Source of the DNA: Deltaproteobacteria bacterium
GTDB lineage: Bacteria; Desulfobacterota; Binatia; UBA12015
Assembly (NCBI GenBank): GCA_016874795.1
Contig: VGTG01000001.1
Span: forward strand, 86,735-150,734
Reading direction: 5' to 3'
Length of the DNA stretch: 64,000 nucleotides
The translations under genes and the position numbers were made by a program. Under the pieces are notes generated by a model, which was not told the DNA's origin, made no database searches, and worked only from the letters and a program-made list of their open reading frames with translations. Position 1 is the stretch's first letter; every line of letters starts with the position of its first letter. Positions 54,305 through 63,959 of the stretch are shown here, piece after piece.

Positions 54305-55720
54305 TCAGGCGTTCGGGGTCGACTCCACGGACGGACGGAGCAAGCGCCAGAGCTGGCCCTTGATCTTGCGCCGCCGGAGCTTCTGCAGGATCTCGACGTT
54401 CGTGCGGATGCTCTTCCCCGGCACGATCCAGTTCGCGTGCGAGCGCGCGTGCGCTTCGATGCGCGAGATCAGGTCGCCCTGCAGCGTCGGCGCGATGTAG
54501 AACCGCGGGTAGACGAGGTCGTCGTCGGGGTCGATCTGGCCGTCGCGGAGCGCGATGTCGACCATGCCCGTACCGGGAAGGATGCGGATCCCGGTCATCG
54601 CGATCACCGCCGTCGGCTGCAGCTCGTCCATCAGGTCGATCGTCTCCTCGACCGTCGCCTCGGTCTCGCCGGGACCACCGAAGATCAGGCTGTGGCAGAA
54701 CTTGAGACCGTGCTCGTGGCAGAGCCGCGACGTGCGGCGCAGGTCCTCGGCGTCGAACTCCTTCTTCAGGTTCTCGATCATCGTCGCCGAGCCGGCGTCG
54801 GTGCCGAACTCGATCGCCTTGCAACCCGAGCGCGCCATCAACGCACAGAGCTCGTCGTCGATGAACTTCGGATTGAGATAGCCGGACCATTCGACATCGA
54901 GCTCGCGGCGGACGATCTCCTCGCAGATCGCCTTCGCGTGGCGCATCGGCAGGTTGAAGATGTTGTCGACGAAGAACCAGTGGCGGATGCCGTGCTCCTC
55001 GCGGATCGCCTGGATCTCGTCGACGACGGACTCGGCGGTGCGCATGCGGACCTTCGACCCCTCGATCAACGGATAGCTGCAGAAGACACACTCGAACATG
55101 CAGCCGCGCTTCGTCTGGATGTTCAGGGCGCCGCCGCGCTCGTAATAGACCTCCATGTCGAATCGCTGACGCATCGGGATGCCGGTGACGTCGAGGTGCT
55201 TGATGCGCGTCGCCGCCGAGACGAGGACGCCGTCGCCCGCGCGCGTGCAGCCGAACTCGGGCGTGCTCTCGAGCGGCAGCCCCGCCGCGAAGCGCTCGAG
55301 GATCCACGGGAACGCTTGCTCGCCCTCGCCCGCGACGCCCGCCTCGGCACCGAGGAGCCGCAGGATGTTCTCGGGCATCACGGTTAAGCCAGCGCCGCCG
55401 AGAACGAGCTTCGCGTCGCTGCGGCTTCGGATCGCGTCGACGAGGGCCCGGTAGTCGTCGATGTACGACGTGTTGTCCGGGTAGGAGGTGGAGTCGAGGT
55501 TCCGGAGCGAGATCCCGACGACGTCGGGCGCAAACATTCGGAGCTTCTCCTCGACGGCAGCTTCTGCCTGCTCGAGGAAGCAGAGGTCCAGCGTCTCCAC
55601 CTCGTGACCGGCGCGCTCCGCGACCGCCGCCATGTACGCGGCGCCGATCGGGAAGACGGGGTCCGGGAGCTTCTCGGTGTTGGCCGAGATCAGGAGAACG
55701 CGCAGCGTCCTGCTCGCCAT
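54305..55720 (-). CDS. Cobalamin-binding-domain radical SAM protein
   Basis: B12-binding-like N-terminus VLLISANTEKLPDPVFPIGAAYMAAVAERAGHEVETLDL; radical SAM KRGCMFECVFCSYPLIEG. Confidence 0.92.
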   Translation of the reverse strand: MASRTLRVLLISANTEKLPDPVFPIGAAYMAAVAERAGHEVETLDLCFLEQAEAAVEEKLRMFAPDVVGISLRNLDSTSYPDNTSYIDDYRALVDAIRSRSDAKLVLGGAGLTVMPENILRLLGAEAGVAGEGEQAFPWILERFAAGLPLESTPEFGCTRAGDGVLVSAATRIKHLDVTGIPMRQRFDMEVYYERGGALNIQTKRGCMFECVFCSYPLIEGSKVRMRTAESVVDEIQAIREEHGIRHWFFVDNIFNLPMRHAKAICEEIVRRELDVEWSGYLNPKFIDDELCALMARSGCKAIEFGTDAGSATMIENLKKEFDAEDLRRTSRLCHEHGLKFCHSLIFGGPGETEATVEETIDLMDELQPTAVIAMTGIRILPGTGMVDIALRDGQIDPDDDLVYPRFYIAPTLQGDLISRIEAHARSHANWIVPGKSIRTNVEILQKLRRRKIKGQLWRLLRPSVESTPNA

Positions 55721-55762
55721 GCCTTTGAAAGCGATACCACGGGGTCTTGCGAGTCGAAACCG

Positions 55763-57164
55763 CTACCGACCGCGTGCGTCCTCGCGTGTCAAGCGACGTC
55801 GCCGTGCCGCGTTCTTGACCTGGCGGCGCGCGAGGTGGAACAGCGTCTTGCCGTCGAAGCGCGGCCACTCGAGCAGCGCCTCCATGATCGTGATCGTCTT
55901 GCGGCCCGAGCCGCGCCAGTCGCTGATCACGGACGGCTTGTAGATCGTGGGCGTGCGGAAGAGCGCGCTCCGGTCGAGGACCTCGTTCGGTCCGAGGCGC
56001 TCGATCGTGATCGGCATCCCGAGTCGCTCGCGGAGGCGGCGCTCGGCGTCCTCGGGATGCGGGCGCGATGGGTCGGCGACCTCCATCAGCAGATGCAGCT
56101 CGCGCGGGCGGATCAGGATGAAGAAGATGCGCGTCCCGAGCCGGTCTGCGAACTCGTAGGCCGCATCGAGGATGTCGTAGTGCATCGCGCGAGCGTCGCC
56201 GATCTCGACCGTCTCCTCGAGCCGCCCGAGGACCTCCGCGGTCGGACCGCCGCGCCCGCACGGACACGGATCGGCGTCGAGACGCACGAGATCGCCGGTG
56301 ACGTAGCGCACGAGCGGCATCACCTCGTGCACGAGGCTCGTGACCGTGACGATGCCGCGGCCGCCCGGTGCGATCGGCTTCCACGTCTCGGGATCGAGGA
56401 TCTCGAGCTCGAGGAGATCCGTGCAGAGGTGCAGGCGGCCGGAGGTACAGCCGACGCCCATCAGCATCGTCTCGTTCGAGCCGTAGATCTCGACGACACG
56501 GGCACCCCAGTCGCTCTCGATCGCACGCCGCAGCGCCGGCGGCAGGACGGCGCCGCCGCAGAAGATCACCTTCAGCGAGCCGAGGTCACGGCGCGGATCG
56601 ATCCCCTGCTCGCGCGCGAGCTCGAGCAGGAGCACGGGCTCGAGCGGCAAGCTCGCGAGCGCCGTCACCTTCAGCTTCTGCAGGAAGTCGAGAGCGCGCG
56701 TGAACGGGACGTCCCAGCTCACGTTCCCGGCGGCGATGTGGCAGGCCTTCGCCTCGCGGAGCGCCTCCTCGAACACGAACGAGACGGGCGCGAAGAGCGG
56801 GAACCGGTTCAGGAGGACCGTCTCCTCGTCGAGCTCCGGAACCATTCGGTGCACGTACGACGCCATCTCGCGGAGCTCTTCGAGGCCGCACCACGTCGAG
56901 ATCGGCTCGCCCGTCGTGCCGCTCGACTCGTGGTAGTGCCAGGCGCGCGCGGCGGGCACCGCGAGCATCCCGTACGGGCTCGCGTCGCGCAGGTTGCTCC
57001 TTTCGCGTGAACGGCAAGCTCTCGAGATCGGCGCGCGAGTGGAGCGTGTGACCTTCGAGGTGATGCGCGTAGAAGGGACTTCTCCGCGCGCGCTCGATCG
57101 CCGCACGCAGGACGGCGTCGCGATCGGTCGTACTCGCGGGGGCGGCTCCGAAGCTCTCTGGCAT
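55763..57164 (-). CDS. PaaK-like AMP-dependent ligase, apparently frameshifted near 56990-57005
   Basis: Main frame: YHESSGTTGEPISTWCG, VEIYGSNETMLMGVGC, LVRYVTGDLVRLDADPCPCGR. True N-terminus in another frame: MPESFGAAPASTTDRDAVLRAAIERARRSPFYAHHLEGHTLHSRADLESLPFTRKE. Confidence 0.85.
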
Positions 57165-57214
57165 CGCCGGCTATCCCAGCACGGGCAAAACAGGGCCGCC
57201 ACACGGCCGTACCC

Positions 57215-57901
57215 TCAGCGCCATCGCGTGACGAGAAGGGGTACGACGGTGAAGATGATTCGGACGGTGTCGATCCACGGGTCGTAATGGCTCACGAGCT
57301 CGCCGGGCGGCGGATCCCAGACGCGCACCGGGACGGAGCGGACGTCGATTCCCTGACGCGAAGCGAGGATCAGAACCTCGCTCTCGAACTCGTAGCGGTC
57401 GGCGCGCACGCCGAGGCGAAGCGTCGCATCCACGGGATAGATGCGGAAGCCCGACTGCGTGTCCGGGAACGTCTGCCACGCGGCGAGCGAGACCCACCAG
57501 TTCGCGAACTCGTTCCCGAAGCGGCGATGTCCCGCGACCTCGCCGTCGCGGATGCGCGCGCCGATCACGATTGCACCGGGATGCGCCGCCGACTCGCGCA
57601 GCAACGCCGGCATCTCCGCCGCGAGGTGCTGGCCGTCGCCGTCGAGGGAGAACGCGTGCGTGAACCCCTCGCTCCGTAGCCACTCGAGGCCCGTGCGGAG
57701 AGCGGCGCCCTTCCCGCGCGTGGCCGCGTGCCGCAGCACGGTCGCGCCCGCGGCTTCCGCCAGGCGCGCGGTCTCGTCGGTGGACCCGTCGTCCACGACG
57801 ACGACGCTCTCGACGTGCGCGAGCGCGCCGCGCACCACACCGTCCACCGTTGCCGCGACGTCGAGACAGGGAACGAGCGCCGCGATCCGTGTCGCGCTCA
57901 C
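57215..57901 (-). CDS. Glycosyltransferase family 2 protein
   Basis: IAALVPCLDVAATVDGVVRG, VVVVDDGSTDETARLAEAAGATVLRHAATRGKGAALRTGL, SLDGDGQH, DTQSGFRIYP. Confidence 0.94.
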   Translation of the reverse strand: MSATRIAALVPCLDVAATVDGVVRGALAHVESVVVVDDGSTDETARLAEAAGATVLRHAATRGKGAALRTGLEWLRSEGFTHAFSLDGDGQHLAAEMPALLRESAAHPGAIVIGARIRDGEVAGHRRFGNEFANWWVSLAAWQTFPDTQSGFRIYPVDATLRLGVRADRYEFESEVLILASRQGIDVRSVPVRVWDPPPGELVSHYDPWIDTVRIIFTVVPLLVTRWR

Positions 57902-57908
57902 TCCGCCG

Positions 57909-58691
57909 CTACGCCTCGCGGGCGCGCGCGAGCCGCGCGGCGATGCGGGAGCGCACGTCGTCGCGGAGCGCGTCGCGATCGTCGATCGTCATCGAGGTCG
58001 TGTCGATCGGCGGGAGCACCTCGATCACGACCGTGCCCGGACGGATCGAGAGATACCTGCCGCGCGGCATGACGCCCGACGTCCCGTGGATCGCGACCGG
58101 CACGACCGGCCGCTTCATCTGGATCGCGAGCGAGAAGGCGCCCTTCTTGAACGGCTGCAGCCCGCCCTCCGCCGAGCGCGTCCCCTCGGGGAACATGATC
58201 AGCGAGAACGCCCCGTGTCCGTGCGCCTCGAGACGGTTCAGGCGCTCGATCGACTCGCGCGGGTCCTCGCGGTCGATCGACACCATCCCGAGCGTCTTCA
58301 TCACCATGCCGAGGACCGGCTCCTTGAAGAGCTCGCGCTTCGCGGCGAAGCGGTTGTTCCCGGGGAGGTACCCGAGGAGAGCCGCGATGTCGTAGTGGCT
58401 CGCGTGGTTCGGCGTGATGATGCTCGGCTCGCTCGGGAGGTGCTTCGTCCCGAAGAGCTTCACCGTCACGCCCGCCGCAACGCCGAGAGCACGCGCGGAC
58501 GTCTTCGCCCAGCGCCAGGCGATCTCCTGGTTCACCTGGTGGAGACCGACCGCGACGCTGCCGCAGCTGAACAGCATGCCGCGGAAGATCATGCGGTTCA
58601 GGAAGATCCGGAGGTCCGACGCGTCGGCGGCGCCGATCGGCGTGACGAGCTCGTCGGCCCACTCTTGCGGCGGAATGCGAAGCTCCTGCAT
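57909..58691 (-). CDS. 1-acyl-sn-glycerol-3-phosphate acyltransferase-like protein (PlsC family)
   Basis: ITPNHASHYDIAALLG (NHx4D), FPEGTRSAEGGLQPFKKGAF, VVPVAIHGT. Confidence 0.93.
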   Translation of the reverse strand: MQELRIPPQEWADELVTPIGAADASDLRIFLNRMIFRGMLFSCGSVAVGLHQVNQEIAWRWAKTSARALGVAAGVTVKLFGTKHLPSEPSIITPNHASHYDIAALLGYLPGNNRFAAKRELFKEPVLGMVMKTLGMVSIDREDPRESIERLNRLEAHGHGAFSLIMFPEGTRSAEGGLQPFKKGAFSLAIQMKRPVVPVAIHGTSGVMPRGRYLSIRPGTVVIEVLPPIDTTSMTIDDRDALRDDVRSRIAARLARAREA

Positions 58692-58696
58692 GGCTT

Positions 58697-59623
58697 TCAG
58701 GTACCCCAGACGCGGTGAAACTGGAACCACTGGTGCGGATGGGCCCGAACGTGCCCCTCGAAGCTCCGCACCACGTCGCGCATGACCGCGAAGAGCTCCT
58801 CGTCGCTCGCCCCGCGCGGAATGCGCCGTGTCGGCTCCGGAAGGAAGTCGAACACCCTGCGCCCGAGCCGCGCGACGAAGACCGGCCAGAGCGGGACGTC
58901 CGCCGCGCGCGCGAGCGCGAACGGGCCGACCTGGAACTCCGCCGGCTTCCCGAAGAACTCGACCGCCCGCGTCACCTGCCCCGGTCCGGCGCGATCGAGC
59001 TGGATCGCCACGATCTCGCCGCGGCGGAGCGCGCGGATCATCTCGACCGAGGCGAAGAGGGAGGAGTCGGAGTGGATCACGCGGAGCCCGTGCCGCTCCC
59101 GCTTCGACGTGTTGAAGCGTTCCACCGTGCGGTTCGCCTCGGTCGCCATCACGAGGTTCACGGGCCGGTCGAGCTTCTGCATCACCCGCGCGCCGATCTC
59201 CCAGGACCCGAAGTGCGAGGTGAGGACGACGAGCCCGCGGTCGCCCTCGAACAGCGCGTTCGGGTCGAACCCGGGCGGCACGCGGATGTCGAGGTCGAGC
59301 TTCTCGTCGAGCTCGGCGCCGTGGACGTCGTGTCCCTCCGCCTCGAGCGTCTCCTCGAAGACGTAGGCGAACTCGACGAAGGTGCGGAGCGCTTCGCGGT
59401 GATCGCGGACGAAGCCGCGCGAGCCGTGGACCTGCCGGAGGTTCTCGATCACGGCGCGACGGTTCCGCCCGATCAACGCGAAGAGGAGCGCCGCGATCAC
59501 CGGCGGCGAGCCGCGCCGCCACCACTCCGGCCCGTACACCGAGCCGAGGTACGCGAGCCGCCTCCAGAAGAGCCCGTCGTACCGGAGCGCGCCCGCGAAG
59601 CCGGACCTCCCCTCCGCATCCAC
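58697..59623 (-). CDS. LpxL/HtrB-family lysophospholipid acyltransferase
   Basis: GLVVLTSHFGSWEIGARVMQKL, FEETLEAEGHD, VEFFGKPAEFQVGPFALARAADVPLWPVF. Confidence 0.92.
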   Translation of the reverse strand: MDAEGRSGFAGALRYDGLFWRRLAYLGSVYGPEWWRRGSPPVIAALLFALIGRNRRAVIENLRQVHGSRGFVRDHREALRTFVEFAYVFEETLEAEGHDVHGAELDEKLDLDIRVPPGFDPNALFEGDRGLVVLTSHFGSWEIGARVMQKLDRPVNLVMATEANRTVERFNTSKRERHGLRVIHSDSSLFASVEMIRALRRGEIVAIQLDRAGPGQVTRAVEFFGKPAEFQVGPFALARAADVPLWPVFVARLGRRVFDFLPEPTRRIPRGASDEELFAVMRDVVRSFEGHVRAHPHQWFQFHRVWGT

Positions 59624-59780
59624 AGCGAGGGTCTTACGGGTGCGCTCCCGCGGCGTCTACGCTCGGGCGAGTTTCGGGTTCTTCCCGGGGACGGCGTACC
59701 TCGAGGTCGCGACGCGGCTGGATCAAGACCAAGACCGGGTGCAGGTCCTCTTCGGGACCCGCCAGCCGTCCTAGGCGAAG

Positions 59781-60155
59781 CTACTCGTCGTCGTCCTGGG
59801 GCGGAGGAGGTGCAGCGGGGTCCGGGTCCGGCATGTCGGAGGCGCCCATCAGCGTGTCGACGATCTGCTGCTTCGTCATGCCCGCGGCCTGCGCGCGCAG
59901 GATCGCCTGGCGACACTCCGGATCCTCGATCGAATCCGCGAGAGCGGTCGACGTGCCCGAATTCTTCAGCCGGTCGAGGTGCGGCGCGCAGAGTGCCAAG
60001 TCGAGCTTGATGTCCTCGCGGCCCGCGGCACCCTCGACGCGCTCGCTCTGCGTGTCGTTGAAGATCGACTGCGCCAGAGCCGGCGTGGCACCGAGCGCGC
60101 TCACGACAAACGCCGCCGTTGCGGCACGAAGCTGCTTCGCTCGTCTCGAATCCAT
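59781..60155 (-). CDS. Small secreted hypothetical protein
   Basis: Signal peptide ...VVSALGATPALAQSIFNDTQ, two Cys, acidic/Pro tail PDPDPAAPPPPQDDDE. Confidence 0.7.
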   Translation of the reverse strand: MDSRRAKQLRAATAAFVVSALGATPALAQSIFNDTQSERVEGAAGREDIKLDLALCAPHLDRLKNSGTSTALADSIEDPECRQAILRAQAAGMTKQQIVDTLMGASDMPDPDPAAPPPPQDDDE

Positions 60156-60166
60156 CCTGCCTCCCC

Positions 60167-61477
60167 CTATCGCGCGAGCAGCGTGTGCCCCGAAGCGCTC
60201 TCCACACGCACGCGCACGAGATCGCCCGGAAGCGCGCCGTCGTCCGGAAAGACCGTCGTCTTGAAGTTGCGCGACTTCCCGACGAGATGCCCCGTCGGCC
60301 GGCGCGCGGGTCCCTCGACCATCACCTCGACCTCGCGGCCCACCTGATCCTGGTTCTTCTCGAGGCTCACCTGCTCCTGGCGCTCGATCAGCTCCTTCAG
60401 CCGGCGCCCCTTCTCTTCCTCGGTCACGGTCTCGGTCATCTTGAACGCGCGCGTTCCGGGACGAGCCGAGTACTTGAAGAGATACGCGAAGTCGTAGCGC
60501 GCCTCGGCGAGGAAGTCGGCCGTCGCCGCGTAGTCGCTCTCGTCCTCGCCCGGAAATCCCACGATGAGATCCGTCGAGACGGCGAGGTCGGGAATCGCTT
60601 CGCGCAGCCTCGCGAGAAGAGCGCGGTAGTCGGCGACCGTGTAGTCGCGCGCCATCTCGTGCAGGATCCGATCCGAAGCGGACTGCAGCGGCATGTGGAT
60701 GTACGGCATCACCTTCCGCTCGTCGACCATCGCTGCGATCAGCGAATCGGAGACCTCGGCGGGATGCGGCGACGTGAAACGGATGCGCTCGAGACCGTCG
60801 ACCTGCGCCGCGAGCCGCAGGAGCCCGCCGAAGTCGACGTCGTTCGAGCGATACGCGTTCACCGTCTGGCCGAGGAACACGATCTCGCGCTTTCCGCCGG
60901 CGACCGCGGCCTCGACCTGCGCGACGACCGCGTCGGGCGGCAGGCTCCGCTCGCGCCCGCGCGTCAGCGGAACGACGCAGAACGTGCAAAACTTGTCGCA
61001 ACCGCGCATCACGCTGAGCCAGGCGCGCGGGCCCGCGGCGTGATCCGGAGCGAGGTCCGCGTACGTCTCGCCGCGATCGAGCCGCACGTCGATGCGCGGA
61101 TCGACGGCGTCGTCGAGCAGCGCGGGAAGATCGCGATAGCCGTCCGGGCCGACGATCACGTCGAGGTACGGAGCTCGATCGAGGAGACGCTCGCGCAGGT
61201 GCGAGGCCATGCAGCCGAGAACGCCGAGCTGCACCGCCGGCCGCTCGATCTTGAAGCGGAGGAGCTCGCTCAGGCGGCCGAGAACGCGCTCCTCCGCGCG
61301 CTCGCGGATCGCGCACGTGTTGAGAAGGAGCACGTCCGCTTGCGCGGGGTCCTCGGTGCGGAGGTAGCCGTGACGTCGCAGCACGCCGCCGACGAGCTCG
61401 GCGTCGGCGACGTTCATCTGGCAGCCGTACGTCTCGAGGAAGACCCGACGCGGCGCCGGCTCGGGAAACTCCGCCAT
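60167..61477 (-). CDS. miaB: tRNA-2-methylthio-N6-dimethylallyladenosine synthase MiaB
   Basis: RVFLETYGCQMNVADAELVGGVL, VMRGCDKFCTFCVVPLTRGRERS, FTSPHPAEVSDSLIAAM, C-terminal TRAM-like segment. Confidence 0.96.
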   Translation of the reverse strand: MAEFPEPAPRRVFLETYGCQMNVADAELVGGVLRRHGYLRTEDPAQADVLLLNTCAIRERAEERVLGRLSELLRFKIERPAVQLGVLGCMASHLRERLLDRAPYLDVIVGPDGYRDLPALLDDAVDPRIDVRLDRGETYADLAPDHAAGPRAWLSVMRGCDKFCTFCVVPLTRGRERSLPPDAVVAQVEAAVAGGKREIVFLGQTVNAYRSNDVDFGGLLRLAAQVDGLERIRFTSPHPAEVSDSLIAAMVDERKVMPYIHMPLQSASDRILHEMARDYTVADYRALLARLREAIPDLAVSTDLIVGFPGEDESDYAATADFLAEARYDFAYLFKYSARPGTRAFKMTETVTEEEKGRRLKELIERQEQVSLEKNQDQVGREVEVMVEGPARRPTGHLVGKSRNFKTTVFPDDGALPGDLVRVRVESASGHTLLAR

Positions 61478-61564
61478 CGACGCGGTGTATAGGGGTCCCG
61501 TCCTTCGGGGGCAAAAACGCGAGCGTCTTGTCGCAGCGGCGAAGCCGGGGGTAAGCTTCGAGCG

Positions 61565-61768
61565 ATGGTTCCGCGCCGGCAGTTCGACTCTCTCGAGGTC
61601 TCCCTGCTGCTCTGCCCGCGGTGCCGCGTCGCGCAGCCGGTACGGAAGCGGCTCCTCCTCTGTCTCCCCGAGGGCGACAAGTACGAGTACCTCTGCACGC
61701 AGTGCGGGAGCACGTGCGGCGACAAGATCGAGGAGCCGCCGCGCGCCGCGGGCTCGGTGCTGCGTTGA
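61565..61768 (+). CDS. Small zinc-ribbon protein
   Basis: 67 aa with CPRC...CTQC. Confidence 0.6.
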   Translation: MVPRRQFDSLEVSLLLCPRCRVAQPVRKRLLLCLPEGDKYEYLCTQCGSTCGDKIEEPPRAAGSVLR

Positions 61769-62712
61769 CGCCGCGCCGGATCGTCTCGCTCCTCCCCAGC
61801 GCGACCGAGATCGTGTGCGCGCTCGGGTTGCGCGACCGGCTCGTCGGCGTGTCGCACGAGTGCGATCACCCCGCTGACGTCGTCGGCTTGCCGATCCTGA
61901 CGGCACCGAAGCTCGACGTGCACGGGTCGAGCCGCGAGATCCACGAGAGCGTCGGGCGCCTCGTCGGAGCGGGTCTCTCCGTCTACCGGATCGACACCGA
62001 GCGTCTCGCGGAGCTCGCGCCGGACCTGATCGTCACGCAGGATCAGTGCGACGTCTGCGCGGTCTCGTACGACGAGGTCGTCGAAGCCACGCGCGCGCTC
62101 GCGGGGTCGCAGGCGGAGGTCGTCTCGTTGAAGCCGCGTCGCCTGCAAGACGTGTGGAACGACGTCCGCGCCGTCGCCGACGCAGCCGGCGTCGCGGAGC
62201 GCGGCGAGACGCTCGCGCGGGAGCTCGAGGAGCGCGTTGCAGGGCTCGCGGAGAGAACGCGTCGTCTCGAGCGCTCGCGCGTCGCGTGCATCGAGTGGCT
62301 CGATCCGCTGATGGCCGCGGGCAACTGGGTGCCCGAGCTCGCCGAAGCCGCGGGCGGTACGGGCGAGCTCGTCGCCGCCGGCGCGCACAGCCCTTGGCTC
62401 GACTTCGCGGAGCTCGAGCGCGAAGCGCCGGAGGTGATCTGCGCGATGCCGTGCGGGTTCGACCTCGCGCGGACGGAAGGCGAGCTGCGCGGCGTTCTCG
62501 ACGATCCGCGCTGGTCCAGGCTCCCCGCCGTGCGCCTGGACCGCGTCTTCGCCGTCGACGGGAACGCGTACTTCAATCGTCCGGGGCCGCGTCTCGTCGC
62601 GTCGGCGGAGATCCTCGCGGGTCTCCTCCACCCCGAGGAATGCGGCGAGCTGGTCCCGCGCGGTGCAGCGGCGCGCGTCTCCGCGGCCGGCGCCGCGAGG
62701 TCGAGAGCATGA
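61765..62712 (+). CDS. BtuF-like cobalamin-binding protein lacking a signal peptide
   Basis: RIVSLLPSATEIVCALGLRDRLVGVSHECDHP...LAPDLIVTQDQCDVCAV...DRVFAVDGNAYFNRPGPRLV. TTG start overlaps upstream stop. Confidence 0.9.
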   Translation: MTPRRIVSLLPSATEIVCALGLRDRLVGVSHECDHPADVVGLPILTAPKLDVHGSSREIHESVGRLVGAGLSVYRIDTERLAELAPDLIVTQDQCDVCAVSYDEVVEATRALAGSQAEVVSLKPRRLQDVWNDVRAVADAAGVAERGETLARELEERVAGLAERTRRLERSRVACIEWLDPLMAAGNWVPELAEAAGGTGELVAAGAHSPWLDFAELEREAPEVICAMPCGFDLARTEGELRGVLDDPRWSRLPAVRLDRVFAVDGNAYFNRPGPRLVASAEILAGLLHPEECGELVPRGAAARVSAAGAARSRA

Positions 62713-63221
62713 GCCACGATCCGGTCCAGAAGCACCGCGCGGAAGGCAAGCGCGCCGCACGCTGCCTCGTCGTCACGGTCAGCGACACGCGCACGCTCGC
62801 CGACGACACGAGCGGGCAGACGGCGTGCGATCTCCTCGTCGCTGCGGGACACGAGGTGCGCGAGCGCGAGATCGTCCCCGACGACCGGAAGCGCATCGTC
62901 GCGTTGATCCGCGCGGGTGTCGCGAATCCCGGGATCGACGCGGTGGTCCTGACCGGCGGTACGGGCGTCGCACCCCGCGACGTCACGTACGAGGCCGTGC
63001 AGGAGGTGCTCGAGAAGCCGCTCGACGGATTCGGCGAGCTCTTTCGCTCGCTCTCCTACGCGGAGATCGGCTCCGCGGCGATGCTGTCTCGCGCGATCGG
63101 CGGCGTCGTCGGGCACACCGTCGTCTTCGCGCTGCCCGGCTCGACGAAGGCCGTGCGCCTCGGCATCGAGAAGCTCGTCGGCCGCGAGCTCGGTCACATC
63201 CTCGGGCTGATCGCGCCGTGA
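62709..63221 (+). CDS. moaB: Molybdenum cofactor biosynthesis protein MoaB
   Basis: CLVVTVSDTRTLADDTSGQ, DAVVLTGGTGVAPRDVTYEAV, ALPGSTKAVRLGIEKLV. Confidence 0.94.
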   Translation: MSHDPVQKHRAEGKRAARCLVVTVSDTRTLADDTSGQTACDLLVAAGHEVREREIVPDDRKRIVALIRAGVANPGIDAVVLTGGTGVAPRDVTYEAVQEVLEKPLDGFGELFRSLSYAEIGSAAMLSRAIGGVVGHTVVFALPGSTKAVRLGIEKLVGRELGHILGLIAP

Positions 63222-63490
63222 CGATCCGGATCCTCCTCTTCGCGTCGCTGCGCGAGCGCACCGGCGAGCGCGCGCTGACCCGCGAGGTCGCGGAGGGAAC
63301 GACGGCGGCCGATCTCCTCGCCGAGCTCCGCCGCGACCTGCCGGCACTGCGGGCCTCGGGCCGGATCTCGCTCGCCGTCAACGAGGAGTACTGCGAGCCC
63401 GAGCGACTCCTGCGCGACGGCGACGAGGTCGCCTTGATCCCTCCCGTCAGCGGCGGACGGGGTTGCCTGCAGCGCGAGCGCTCAGAATAA
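63218..63490 (+). CDS. moaD: Molybdopterin synthase small subunit MoaD, with C-terminal extension past the di-glycine
   Basis: IRILLFASLRERTGERALTREV...LAVNEEYCEPERLLRDGDEVALIPPVSGG|RGCLQRERSE. Confidence 0.9.
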   Translation: MTIRILLFASLRERTGERALTREVAEGTTAADLLAELRRDLPALRASGRISLAVNEEYCEPERLLRDGDEVALIPPVSGGRGCLQRERSE

Positions 63491-63497
63491 TCGAGCC

Positions 63498-63959
63498 ATG
63501 CTCCGTCTCACGCGCGAGCCGATCCGGATCGACGACCTCCTCTCCGCGGTGGGCGATCCGGCCGCCGGCGCCGTCGTCCTCTTCGTCGGGACGACGCGCG
63601 ACCACAACGACGGCCGTCGCGTCGAGCGCCTCGAGTACGAGGCCTATCCCGGCATGGCGGAGAAGGAGATCGAGCGCATCGCGGAGGAGGCGACCGCGCG
63701 CTGGCCGATCGCGCGGATCGCGGTCGTCCACCGGACGGGTGTCGTGCCGATCGGCGATGCGAGCGTCGCAATCGCCGCTTCCTCGGCGCATCGCGCGGAC
63801 GCGTTCGCGGCCGCGCGCTTCACGATCGATCGCCTGAAGGAACTCGTGCCGATCTGGAAGAAGGAGTTCTTCGACGGCGGCGCGGTGTGGATCGGCGATC
63901 AGACGGGCCGCGACGGCTCGTGGCAGGAGCCTGCCGTCGTCAAGGGCTCGCCGAGCTGA
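63498..63959 (+). CDS. moaE: Molybdopterin synthase catalytic subunit MoaE
   Basis: GAVVLFVGTTRDHNDGRRVERLEYEAYPGMAEKEIERI...AVVHRTGVVPIGDASVAIAASSAHRADAF...WKKEFF. Confidence 0.95.
   Translation: MLRLTREPIRIDDLLSAVGDPAAGAVVLFVGTTRDHNDGRRVERLEYEAYPGMAEKEIERIAEEATARWPIARIAVVHRTGVVPIGDASVAIAASSAHRADAFAAARFTIDRLKELVPIWKKEFFDGGAVWIGDQTGRDGSWQEPAVVKGSPS

Noticed and set aside
52119-56384. 1421-aa minus-strand ORF
   Set aside because: Out-of-frame shadow of the DUF3604, B12-radical SAM and ligase genes on the same strand; low-complexity Arg-rich.
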